64,000 nucleotides of DNA from assembly GCF_030052815.1 (NCBI RefSeq), contig NC_079504.1, positions 43,456,282 through 43,520,281 of the forward strand, written 5' to 3'. Below the pieces are notes generated by a model, which was not told where the DNA came from, searched no databases, and saw only the letters and a list, made by a program, of their open reading frames with translations. Shown piece by piece: positions 34,401-44,760 of the stretch. Made by a program: the position numbers and the translations under genes. Position 1 is the stretch's first letter; each line of letters begins with the position of its first letter. The stretch comes from Hevea brasiliensis. Taxonomy: Eukaryota; Streptophyta; Magnoliopsida; Malpighiales; Euphorbiaceae.

Positions 34401-35376
34401 TTTTGGATGTATTTGCTTCCTGTTGTGTCATGGTAAAGATCCATGCTAGTGCTATTAAACCCCTTCCTTGAGAGACTACTGTAGAGGAAAAAGAACCTTA
34501 TCCTCTACCTTGTCCCTTTCCTGATAAGGGACCCACAAAAGTTTGTCTCATTACCCATTGAGCCGCACTACATAACCTAATTTGTTGTTATGAAACCACC
34601 TTTTCCATGTTAGGACACTCCCTAGACATGTGCCCCTCCTAACCACACCTGTAACATTTGGAAGTTCCAAACCTACAAACTCCTCGATGGGGCTTCCCAC
34701 ATCTGACACAATTAGAGGTATCCAAATCCAAACTAGATCTGCCTCCCATCCCAAGGCCTGACTTGATTCTGTTATAGAACTTATTCTTCTTTTGTTTCTT
34801 GCCAAACTTTCCTCCTTTATCTTTCTTAGTTTCAGATCAGGAAATAATCTTGGTTAAGTGATCAAGCTTCCCTGCATTAGTAGCCTTAGAAACAGTGGAT
34901 TGCTTGACTTTTGTAATTTTCAGCTTCAGACTCCCTTCAATGATAGCCCTAACCTTCATCTTTCTCACAACATCTACTATAGTTTCTGTAGCCAAAATCA
35001 ATGAAGAGTATCTGGAGTGCAACCTCTGAGTGTACTTCTTTGCCTTCTTCTTATTTGTATCATACTCTTACCCTACATACTGCAGACGCTCAACAAACTT
35101 GTCCATATACTCGTCTACACTCATATCAGCAGTTTGTCTCAACTGTTCAAACTCCACCACCTTCAGTTCCCTAGATCTTTTTGGAAAAGCCTAATTAGTA
35201 AACTTTGTCACAAACTAAGACTTGGTCATACTGTCAACCCTATCAATAACATAGAACTTGTACTATTCCTTGGCCTTGTTACGTTTTAAGTTAAAGCCAG
35301 CCATCTGAATGGCCCTCCTATTATTGGTGTCTTATTCATCGAATATCACTTTGACTGCCCTAACGCACTCGAAAGG
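34401..35376 (-). pseudogene. E6 gag with zinc knuckles, 5' end cut by E5
   Basis: Minus-strand pieces: VRAVKVIFDE near 35370, RRAIQMAGFNLKRNK, FVTKFTN...AFPKRSRELKVVEF and MSVDEYMDKFVERLQYVG, the conserved retrotransposon gag core. Around 34700-34620 come CVRCGKPHRGVC and CYRCG-stop-EGHMSREC, two zinc-knuckle clusters. Stops are frequent and mostly TAG/TAA. E5 interrupts the N-terminal part. Confidence 0.82.
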
Positions 35377-37019
35377 TGATACACTTGAATTGTATAGCTA
35401 TTTTTAAGCACATTTATATACTATCTCATAGCATTAGGCAAGTATTTTCATGCATAGTAGTTTATTTCATTAGTTTTTGTAATTTCTATTGTCAAGCCCT
35501 TAATTCCATGTTTTCTGCATCATTTCAGGCGTTTGGGTGAAGCCTCACAGTATAAGAGTGCAAAAGGAAGCTTGGAGAGGTCAAAAGACTGAGTATTGCT
35601 GCTGACACAAAGTACACGGGTCGTGTAAGCCAAGCCCCAGACCCGTGTAACCTTCTACCAGAAGAAAGCCAGAGAGCCAATGGAGAAACAAAAGTACATG
35701 GGTCGTGTAATTGGACCCGTGTAATCTACAGGGACCCATGTAAGTCTCTGCCGGGCATAAGCTTGAAGAACCTTAAGGGAACAAAAGTACACGGCCTGTG
35801 TAACCAAGCTCGTGTAGTTGGCGCAGACCCGTGTAAGTCTTTGTGCAAATGCAAGACTCTGCAGTTCCACTCCAACAAGTTACACGGCCCTGGGCCGTGT
35901 AGTGACACATGGGCCGTGTACTATGCGGCAGCCAGTTTTATAACTAGAATTTCTGCTCTTGTTTTTTGATTAAAATGAGACTCCTAAAGCATTTTGGACT
36001 AAAAAATGACCTAACCCTAGAGCAACCATTATAAATAGAAAAGAAAATATCAGAAAGAAGGGGGGGCTCTCATTTATCTTTTGACAACACTTTTGAGGAG
36101 TTTTGAAGGAGAGAAACCCACACTCTGCACTCTCACCAGCCGTTTCGAGGAGAGGAACATCAGTACCAAAAGGAGTTTTCCAACTGAAGCTCCACAAGAT
36201 CAAAGCTGCAAAATCTCTTCGGTTCCTTCATTTCATCTCCTTAGATAGATTTTTATTGTTTTATTTCTTCTACATGATTTTCTTTTTGCTATTTTTACCT
36301 TTTATCATGATGTTTGCTAAACTCGCCATGAGTGAGTAGTTTTCTTATTCTGGAATTGGGAGAGTAATGCTTGTAATTATTATTATGGATGAACACTAAG
36401 TTTTATTTAGTGGATTTGAGATTCATTCCTTGATTTAATTTCTTATGATCTTAATGCATGCTGTGTGCTGGTACCCACTTAGTATTGATTATAGATATTA
36501 ATTGAAGGACTGAAAGGTAAAGATTAATATTAGAAAATCAAGATCTTAAACCTAGGAATTCTGACCTAGGCATAGGCTGATACCTTTGTGGAACTTCAAA
36601 ATTGGTCAAAGATCTTAAAGGATTTTAATTAATTTGATCACCACGAATGTCGAGTTTGAGTTAATTAGAATACACCCTAGGTGCCTTGAGAGAGGATTTA
36701 GGATAACTTAGGACTAATTTCCATCAAGGAAAACGATCCTCAATCCAGTAAATAAATGAGATAACATCCCTAGTAAGATTCAAGTGTGAAATCTTAATTC
36801 TAAAATTGTTTCAAATAAATTATTTCGTTTTAAGTTTACCATTCTAGTGTTTAAGGTCAACAAACTTCATTCCCTAAGTATTCGATAGCCTAGACAGTCA
36901 AAATTATTTTGTAGATTGGTACTTACTAATCAAATTTCTCGTGGGAACAATACTCTACTCATCACTTTATTACTTGTTAGCGATCCGTGCACTTGCAGGG
37001 TTGTAAAACCAGCGAAACA
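35377..37019 (+). repeat. E5 5' LTR
   Basis: TGATACACTTG...CAGCGAAACA, 1643 bp, followed by the AGTTTT linker and PBS. Related to the solo LTR E4 (1243 bp); the extra length is mostly the palindrome-rich zone at 35613-35920. Confidence 0.88.
35613..35920. repeat. Cluster of ACACGG...CCGTGT palindromes in the E5 LTR
   Basis: At least seven variants of TACACGG-N-CCGTGTA or its half-site, often in pairs of opposite half-sites (for example 35613-35627, TACACGGGTCGTGTA). The best is a perfect 21-bp palindrome at 35881-35901 with arms TACACGGCCC and GGGCCGTGTA around one T. CpG-rich compared with its surroundings. Confidence 0.85.
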
Positions 37020-37025
37020 AGTTTT

Positions 37026-37043
37026 TGGCACCATTGCTGGGGA
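37026..37043 (+). other. E5 primer-binding site (tRNA-Asp type)
   Basis: TGGCACCATTGCTGGGGA is a decayed form of TGGCGCCGTTGCCGGGGA, the PBS known for Athila-type elements; the differences are CpG or C/T changes. Confidence 0.85.
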
Positions 37044-37167
37044 GTTTTTGGCTTTAGTAATATCAGGCGATAGGCAATTTAGCTGATTTAGGCAATTATA
37101 TTTATTATCTAATTTTATTTTACTGGTTGTATTTCTCTTCTTTTCTCTCAAGTGCCCAATCTGGTAT

Positions 37168-38800
37168 ATGACCAGAACAAGGCCAGAAGAAGAAATTTTG
37201 GACTGTGATCCAGAGATAGACAGAACTCTGAGAGCCATCAGGAGGGAAAGGAAACATCAAGAGCACGGTCAAGAAGATCCTGAAATTCCAACCATGGTCG
37301 ATAATAATGACAGACTTAGACTCTAGAGAGATTATAGAGCTCTATCTATCCAAGGATTTCAGCCCAATGTCACTAGACCTACAGTGGAAGCCAACAACTT
37401 TGAATTAAAATCAGCATGGCTTCAAATGATTCAATAAACCCAGTTTGCAGGTTCACCAATAGAAGACTCACAGTATCACCATTAGTGCTTTCTTGCCCTA
37501 TGTGACACATTCAAGATGAATGGAGTGTCTGATCAAGCAATAAGACTTAGAGCATTCCCATTCTCCCTTCGGGACAGAGCAAGGAAGTGGTTACTTTCTC
37601 AACCGGTTGGAACATTCACCACTTGGGAAAACCTCTCTCAAGCTTTTCTAGCAAGGTATTTTCTACCTATAAAGACTACAAAACTGAGGCTTGAGCTCAA
37701 CACCTTCAGACAAAAGGAAGGAGAATCACTCTATGATGCATGGGAAAGATAGAAAGACCTACAGAGGGAATGTCCACACCATGGCATAGAGGATTAGCTA
37801 TTAGTGCAAAATTTCTATAATGGGTTACTACCCTCTATAAGGAGCACAGTTGATTTAGCTACAAAAGGTGATCTAATAGAGAAAATAGTGACACAAGCAC
37901 TTAAACTTCTAGAAAGGGTTGCATACCATAATTATGAGTGGTCAAATGAAAGAGGAAATGCAAGGAGAACTGCAGGGGTTCTAGAAGTAGATGCCCTAAG
38001 CATGATAAATGCTCAATTTGATCAGCTCACAAAGAGACTTGAAAGAATGCAAGCCAACGTAGTTGGTACAAACAGTCAACATGAGGACAGCTATGAAGGA
38101 GGATACATGAGTTCAGAATACAGAAATTTCAATGAACCCTCCATAGAACAGATGAACTATGTGAATAATGGGGGAAACTTCAACCAGAGGCAGTCCAACA
38201 ATCCATATTCAAATACTTACAACCCTGGATGGAGGAACCACCCAAATTTCTCATGGTCCAATCAGTAGAACCAGCTAATAAACAAGCAACAAGGGTACAA
38301 ACCATCAGCACCCCTTGGATTTCAGAACAAAGGTCAAAACTTTGCTCAGCCATCACTACCTCTTCAACCTCAATAACCTGAACTGAAGATGACCATGGAA
38401 TCCATGATGGAAGGATTCCTAGCAGCTCAACAACAGCAAAATGAATTGATTAAACAATTGACTTCTGGAATGCAAAATGAATTGATTAAACAATTGACTT
38501 CTGGAATGGACCAACTTGCTACCTATAACAAGATGCTAGAGAATCAAATCGCTCAGCAAGCAAGTTCTTCAAGTAAGGCTGCTGGCAAACTACCTAGCCA
38601 ACCAAAAATGAACCCTAGGGAGTATTGTAAGATAGTTACATTGAGGAGTGAGAGAACTCTAGTACAACTATAGGTAGAACCAATAGAGGAAACCATAGAA
38701 AAATCTAAAGGCCAAGTAGAAAAAAAGGAGGAAGAAGCTAAGAAAGATCAGAAAGAGGAAGCAGGGAAGACAAAGAAATTACTAGAGCCATACTAGCCTC
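37168..38800 (+). pseudogene. E5 gag (Athila type)
   Basis: ATG at 37168 starts MTRTRPEEEILDCDPEIDRT. Then IQGFQPNVTRPTVEANNFEL, FKMNGVSDQAIRLRAFPFSL, RDRARKWLLSQPVGTFTTWE, FLARYFLPIKTTKLRLELNT and QNFYNGLLPSIRSTVDLATK: the capsid region. Towards the end NTYNPGWRNHPNFSWSNQ, the usual C-terminal signature of Athila gag, which has no CCHC knuckle. Stops: TAG at 37327, TAA near 37437, TAG near 37749, TAG near 37797, TAG near 38270 and others. A 36-bp in-frame duplication lies at 38437-38508. Confidence 0.87.
38437..38508 (+). repeat. Perfect 36-bp tandem duplication in E5 gag
   Basis: Two identical 36-bp units (38437-38472, 38473-38508), each encoding QNELIKQLTSGM. In frame, so it adds 12 residues. 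Confidence 0.97.
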
Positions 38801-39799
38801 CTATACCTTTTCCGCAGAGATTTCAAAAAGCCAAATTGGACAAGCAGTTTAGAAAGTTTTACAGAAACTTTATATCAATATCCCCTTCACTGAAGCACTT
38901 TCTCAGATGCCATCCTATGCCAAATTTCTTAAGGAAATTCTGTCAAAGAAAAGAAAGCTGGAAGACTATGGAACGGTAGCTCTAACAGAGGAATGCAGTG
39001 CCATATTGCAAAACAAATTGCCTCCAAAGTTGAGAGATCTAGGAAGCTTCTCCATAACCTGCCTCATTGGTAACAAGAAAATAGACAAGGCCTTCTACGA
39101 TCTTGGGGCATGCATCAGTTTAATGCCTCTATCAATATGCAAAAAGCTGGAGATTGGAGAACTGAGGCCCACGATAATCTCATTACAATTGGCTGATCGA
39201 TCTGTTAAATATCCTGTGGGCATACTTGAGAACATCCCTATCAAAGTGGGCAAATTCTTCGTTCCAATAGACTTTGTTGTCCTTGAGATGGAAGAAGATG
39301 TTCAAATCCCTATCATCTTAGGAATACCATTCTTGGCAACCGTCAGAGCCATCATAGAGTAAAAAATGGGTGACTAACCCTCAAGGTAGGAGAAGAAGAA
39401 GTGGAGTTCAACTTGTTCGACACAATGAAACACAAATTTGAACCTAATGAATGCTTCAAGGTTAACATAATTGATAAACAAGCTGAAGAGGAATTTCATA
39501 AGACACATCCTAAAGATCTTCTTGAAGCATGTATTGTGCATAGCCACACAGTGGGTGATGAAAATACAGAAATAGCAGCTTGTGCACAACAGTTAGCAGC
39601 TCATCCACCCCTACCCTTAGCTAAGGCTTTCGAGATGGAAAAGTTGAAGGAGGAACAAACCAAAAGTAAGCTCCAGGAAAATGCTAAATAGGTAGAGCTT
39701 AAACCTCTCCCCTCCTCGCTAAAGTACGCATTTCTGGACTCAAATTCTAAATATCCTATTATAATCAATGCTAGCCTGTCTAAGTTAGAAGAGGAAAAA
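38801..39799 (+). pseudogene. E5 aspartic protease and linker
   Basis: MPSYAKFLKEILSKKRKLED, then AILQNKLPPKLRDLGSFSIT and the active site AFYDLGACISLMPLSICKKL, where Cys replaces the Ser of ALxDLGASISLMP; the catalytic Asp is kept. ADRSVKYPVGILENIPIKVG and PIILGIPFLATVRAIIE follow. The frame stops with TAA at 39361 and resumes shifted as VEFNLFDTMKHKFEPNECF, the linker to RT. Motif order is typical of Athila protease. Confidence 0.84.
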
Positions 39800-41215
39800 T
39801 TGTTAAGAGAACTTAAAATCCATAACAAAGCTATAGGGTATAAAATAGAAGACCTAAAGGGAATCAACCCTTCAATTTGCATGCATAGGATACCCATGGA
39901 AGAAAGCAGTAAACCCACTATCGAACACCAAAGAAGACTTAACCCAAACATGAAAGAAGTAGTCAAGAAAGAAATTTTAAAGCTATTAGACGTAGGTTTC
40001 ATATGCCCAATTTCTTATAGTAAATGGGTTTGTCCAGTACATGTAGTTCCTAAGAAAGGTGGGACAACTGTTATCCAAAATGCAAATAATGAACTAATCC
40101 CTACTAGAGTAGTCACTGGTTAGCGAATGTGCATAGATTATAGGAAATTAAACAGTGCTACCAGAAAAGACCATTTTCCTCTCCCCTTCATCGACCAAAT
40201 GTTAGAAAGGTTAGTGAAACACTCTTATTTCTGTTATCTAAATGGGTATTTGGGATTCCTTCAAATTCCCATTCACCCAGAAGACAAAGAAAAGACAACA
40301 TTCACTTGTCTCTATGTAACATTTGCATATAGGAGAATGCCTTTTGGTCTTTGTAATGCCCCTATTACCTTTCAAAGATGCATGATGGCTATCTTTTTTT
40401 ATTATATTAAAGATATTATGAAAGTTTTTATGGATGATTTTTCTATCTACGTAACTACTTTTGATGATTTCCTAGATAATTTATCTCAGGTGTTGCAAAG
40501 ATGTGAAGAATCAAACCTAGTCCTAAATTGGGAAAAATGCCACTTCATGGTAAGGGAAGGTATAGTTCTAGGACATTTGATATCATAAAGAGAAATTGAA
40601 GTTGATAAGGTAAAAATTGAGATCATTGAAAACATGCCACCACTAACATTAGTCAAGGGAGTGCGAAGCTTTTTGGGACATGCAAGATTCTACAGAAGAT
40701 TCATCAAGGACTTTTCCAAAATAGCTAAGCCACTTACCAACTTTTTAAGTCAAGATGTTCCTTTTGATTTTGATGAAAATTGCCTTGTCTCCTTTAACAG
40801 GATCAAAGAAGCCCTGATATTAGCACCAATAATGCAGCCACTAAATTGGGAGCTACCATTTGAGGTGATGTGCGATGCGAGTGACTTTGCAGTTGGAGAA
40901 GTGCTCGAGCAAAGAAAAGATAAAAAGCTCCATGCTATTTATTATGCTAGCAAGACACTTGATGATGCGTAAGTCAATTATGCCACCACAGAGAAAGAAT
41001 TCCTAGCAATGGTGTTTACAATGGATAAGTTTAGATCTTATCTCATTGGGTCAAAAGTCATTGTATTCACAGATCATGCTACAATTTGGTACCTTTTAAA
41101 CAAGAAGAAAGCAAAACCAAGGCTGATTCGATGGATTCTACTCCTGCAAGAATTTAACCTTGAAATCAAGGATAAAAAAAGGATCCAAAAATGTAGTAGC
41201 TGATCATCTTTTTAG
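39800..41215 (+). pseudogene. E5 reverse transcriptase and RNase H
   Basis: RT: GINPSICMHRIPMEESSKPT, VGFICPISYSKWVCPVHVVP, MCIDYRKLNSATRKDHFPLP, MPFGLCNAPITFQRCMMAIF and catalytic FMDD at 40427-40438, followed by FSIYVTTFDDFLDNL. Connection: VRSFLGHARFYRRFIKDFSK. RNase [53 protein letters not shown]. Stops include TAG near 40121 (Trp in relatives), TAA near 40587 and TAA near 40970. Reading is otherwise good, so E5 decay is moderate. Confidence 0.88.
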
Positions 41216-42660
41216 ACTAAAATTGGAGTACACAGGGGACTTCGAAGATTTGCCAATTGATGATTCATTTCCTGATGAGCAATTACTTGCATTCTCCCAG
41301 GCTCCATGGTATGCGGACTTTGTTAAGTTTCTTGTATGCAGGGTGTTACCCCCAAACATGACTTATCAGCAAAGGAAGAAATTCCTACATTATGTGAGAT
41401 ACTACAAATGGGAGGAACCTTTACTGTACAAGAAATGTAATGATGGGCTGATCAAAAGATGCATATCAGAGGAAGATATGGAAAAGCATCCTCCAGCAAT
41501 GCCATTCATCACTATATGGAGGACACTTCGGCACCTCAAAAATCGCAGCCAAGATTTTGCAAGCAGGGTTTTACTGGCCACATTTGTTTAAGGATGTAAG
41601 ATCCTTTGTGCTAGCTTGTGATCAATGCCAAAGAATAGGCAACAGTTCAAGAAGGAATGAAATGCCACTGCATGGTATACTTGAGATAGAATTGTTTAAT
41701 GTATTGAGAATAGACTTCATGGGCCCATTTCCCTCTTCCCGTGAAAATAAGTATATTCTGGTTGGTGTTAATTATGTGTCAAAATGGGTAGAAGCAATTG
41801 CAACACTAACCAACGATGCTAGAGTGGTCACAAGGTTCTTTAAGAAGAACATCTTTACAATATTTGGCACATCATGAGCAATAATCAGCGATGGAGGAAG
41901 TCACTTCTGTAACCAATAATTCGAAACACTACTGAAAAAGTATGGAGTGACTGAAAAAGTATGGAGGAAGTCACTTTTGCAACCAATAATAATCAGTGGT
42001 CAAGTAGAAATCTCAAATAGGGAACTGAAGTGGATTCTGGAGAAAACTGTAAACAGATCCAAGAAGGACTGGTGCATGAAGTTAGATGATGCACTATGGG
42101 CATACCGCACTGCATATAAAACCCCAATTGGCACAACACCCTTCTGACTAGTTTATGGAAAATCATGCCATCTCCCTGTTGAACTTGAGCATAAAGCTTA
42201 CTAGGCAATTCAGATCCTAAACTTTGACCTCAAAGCTGCTGGTGAGAAAAGACTCCTACAACTGAATGAGTTGGAAGAAATTCGACAGGATGCATACGAA
42301 AATGCCAAAATTTTCAAGGATAAAACCAAAAAATGGCATGATAGGCTCATAGCAAGGAAAGAAATAAAAGAAGGAGATCTTGTCCTCTTATTCAACTCTA
42401 GATTGAAACTCTTTCCAGGAAAGCTAAAATCAAGATGGTTCGGACCTTTCAAGGTCACCCAAGTCTTCCCACATGGAGCAGTAGAAGTGTGGAGCGAAAC
42501 CTCAGGTGCATTTAAGGTCAATGGACAGAGGCTGAAGCCTTACTTTCAGGGAGAACCCATAGAAATGGGAGTCAATTGTACCCTCGACCATCCTACCGAC
42601 AGACCAATTAAAGACTATAAACAAGCGCTTTTTGGGAGGCAACCCAAAATTTTTCCTGAA
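41216..42660 (+). pseudogene. E5 integrase
   Basis: [20 protein letters not shown] with CDQCQR (zinc finger, second Cys pair), then [20 protein letters not shown] with the first catalytic Asp, [33 protein letters not shown] with the second, and [20 protein letters not shown] with the Glu. Between 41892 and 41995 a rearrangement duplicates the GGSHFCNQ segment. The C-terminal part from 42271 ([48 protein letters not shown]) runs open past the usual end into a hydrophobic tail ([20 protein letters not shown]). No chromodomain. Confidence 0.86.
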
Positions 42661-43457
42661 CTTTTCTCTTTTTTTTTCTCCTTTGTTATATTGATTTTTG
42701 TTTCATACTCAGTAGCATTTCATTTTGTAGGATTTTTTGGAAAGGGGAGTAGAGAACAAGAGAGGAGAGGAATCACCAAGTCAAAACCACAAAAGGGAAA
42801 ATTGGACAAAACCAGGGAAGTAGCTCTATCGCTAAACTTTACATCCATTTCATGTGTTGTGATGATAAAAACTTTTCATTTGAGAAAAATTTGGAAAATC
42901 AAAAAATTACACGAGTCGTGTGCTGGTTTCACACGCCCTGTGTAACTTTCTGGAAGTTCGTAAATTTCTTGCAATTTTTAACTTTGAGGGAGACAGAAAG
43001 TTACACGGGTCCATAGCTCAATTTACACGGACTGTGCAATTTCTCTAGAAGAATAACTTAAAGCCAGGGAGTTACATGGGCCTCCTTGTATTTGACACGG
43101 GCCATGTAACATATCCAGTAAAGCAACTCGGGAGACAGAAAGTTACACAGGTCCTAGAGCTCATTTACACGGGCCGTGTACTACGACAGAATTTGAAATT
43201 TTCAGGCAGAAATTTACATGGCCCTTCATGTCGGGACCTGTGTAGTGATACACAACCCGTGTATCATGTCGCAGACGTGACTCCGACACAAAATGTGAGA
43301 AACGAAGAGTCCTAATGGCTCTTTAAATGCACCCCTCGCATTAATACCGTTCATAAAGGCAAAACCCTTCATCTCCACCCCTCCTAGCCTATAAAAAGCA
43401 CTCAAATATCAGCTCCCTTCACCAAACCCTACTCTTCTCCTTCCCAAAAACTCATCA
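42661..43457 (+). other. E5 spacer between pol and the third ORF, with palindrome cluster
   Basis: No conserved protein. From 42905 to about 43275 it carries repeated ACACGG...CCGTGTA motifs like those of the LTR, including TACACGGGCCGTGTA at 43166-43180 (7-bp arms around one G). A recurrent block GGGAGACAGAAAGTTACAC is seen at about 42990 and 43131. Confidence 0.8.
42905..43275. repeat. Second cluster of ACACGG...CCGTGT palindromes
   Basis: At least eight full or half motifs in 370 bp, spaced 20-60 bp, in alternating orientation. Same consensus as at 35613-35920 although the surrounding sequence differs. Confidence 0.83.
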
Positions 43458-44760
43458 ATGGCTCCTGCAAAGTGATTTGCAAGAAGAATCGACTCTTCCT
43501 CGAGGCAAAGAGGAGAATCCTCACCTTCTCCACCTTAGCAGCCACCCTAATGCCCAAGAACAAGGGCAGCCTCTCCCCAACCATCTCAACCACCTCATCC
43601 TCCACTGTAACCCCAACCACAAGCCGCTCCGCAACCTAAAATCTCCATTCCTTGGGGATTCCGTGATGATGCCCACAAGGCAATGTGCACCCAGTTTCAC
43701 ACTTGGAAAATAAGCTCCATAAAATACATGGATTTTTCGCTGCTGGACAAAATCGGGCTGCATAATGAAATCATTAGGCTACTCGATAGCATCAGGTGGT
43801 TAAGGTTCACCCAACTCTAATTTCCAGCATATCGAGACACCACACTGGAGTTTTTGGGTAGTTTCAAGGCCACCTTATGGCCTACTGATAGGGAGGATAG
43901 GGGCAGGATTGAATTTCGCCTCCTTGGTGTCAACCGGGTGATGAATATAGATGAGTTCAACGCCATCTTTGGCTTTGACAGCGCCGGCCACTAAGAGATC
44001 CCTAGGAACCACATGCTCTACAATAATATCAGTTTCTGGAGTTCTATTACCCCGAACACAGAGCTGTATAACTCCAACAAGTATAAATCCACAGGTATCA
44101 CAAGTTCAGCACTGCGCTACATGTATCGATTCACCACCCACACCATCATGGGTCGTGGCGACAGCCTTGGCATTGTAAACGCCAACGAGCTATTCTTCTT
44201 ATGGTGTATGGTCACTGGACAACACTGCAGCATCGATTTCTTTTTGTGTAACCATCTCCGCCGCCTCTATCATTAGCCTACCGAGCACATCGTGCTTGGT
44301 GGCCTTATCACAACCATTGCCCTCCACTTCGATTTCGTTCTAGAACATCACAGGTTGCGCTCTGTCACTGGAATGTCAAGAATAGATCAAACCATCTGCA
44401 TATCTATGGGGATATGTAAGAAGGTGGGCAACATCTGCATACCTACTGGATGCCGAAGGGAATGCCATCCCTCGGAGATATGAAGCATGAGAAGGACCTA
44501 GCGAGACTTTGTAGCTTCAAGAAGAAGGCCAAGAGCGGATGTTCCAGGAGTCCCCCGTTCGAGTGCCTCCATACACACCACCACCAACAGATCCGGTCCT
44601 CGCATACCTACAGTGCATGGAGACCACCATATATAGCAGGATGCGAGCAATCGAGGACATCCTCCAGGAATCCCACAACAAATTGGACATGCTAATGGAG
44701 AAGCTAGATGAGGAGGAGGAGGAGCCAGTATCGCCATCATCACCATCAGAGACCTTTTAG
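43458..44760 (+). pseudogene. E5 third ORF, ATHILA ORF family
   Basis: ATG at 43458, MAPAK then a TGA, a serine/proline-rich stretch and the conserved part: WGFRDDAHKAMCTQFHTWKI, FSLLDKIGLHNEIIRLLDSI, DTTLEFLGSFKATLWPTDRE, GRIEFRLLGVNRVMNIDEFN. After a TAA near 43992 the reading continues GRGDSLGIVNANELFFLWCM and HFDFVLEHHRLRSVTGMSRI. The C-terminal end (AYLQCMETTIYSRMRAIEDI ... EEEEEPVSPSSPSETF) ends TAG at 44760. This resembles Pfam's ATHILA ORF-1 family (recalled, not searched), found 3' of pol in Athila elements. Function unknown; an envelope-like role has been proposed for the position. Confidence 0.78.

Larger units (their letters stand above)
32059..35376 (-). mobile_element. E6: old Ty3/gypsy polyprotein fragment, no LTRs in window
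   Basis: Minus-strand gag, protease, RT, RNase H and the integrase zinc finger in gypsy order, heavily decayed. It is cut at the integrase finger by E4 and within gag by E5. The remaining integrase and 3' LTR should lie left of the window and the gag start and 5' LTR right of E5. Related to but distinct from E1/E2. It is the oldest layer here by nesting. Confidence 0.88.

Noticed and set aside
42660..42740. Hydrophobic tail after E5 integrase that could be a membrane segment of an envelope-like protein
   Set aside because: It arises from a T-rich stretch read through beyond the usual integrase end, with no signal for a separate start; too weak to call.
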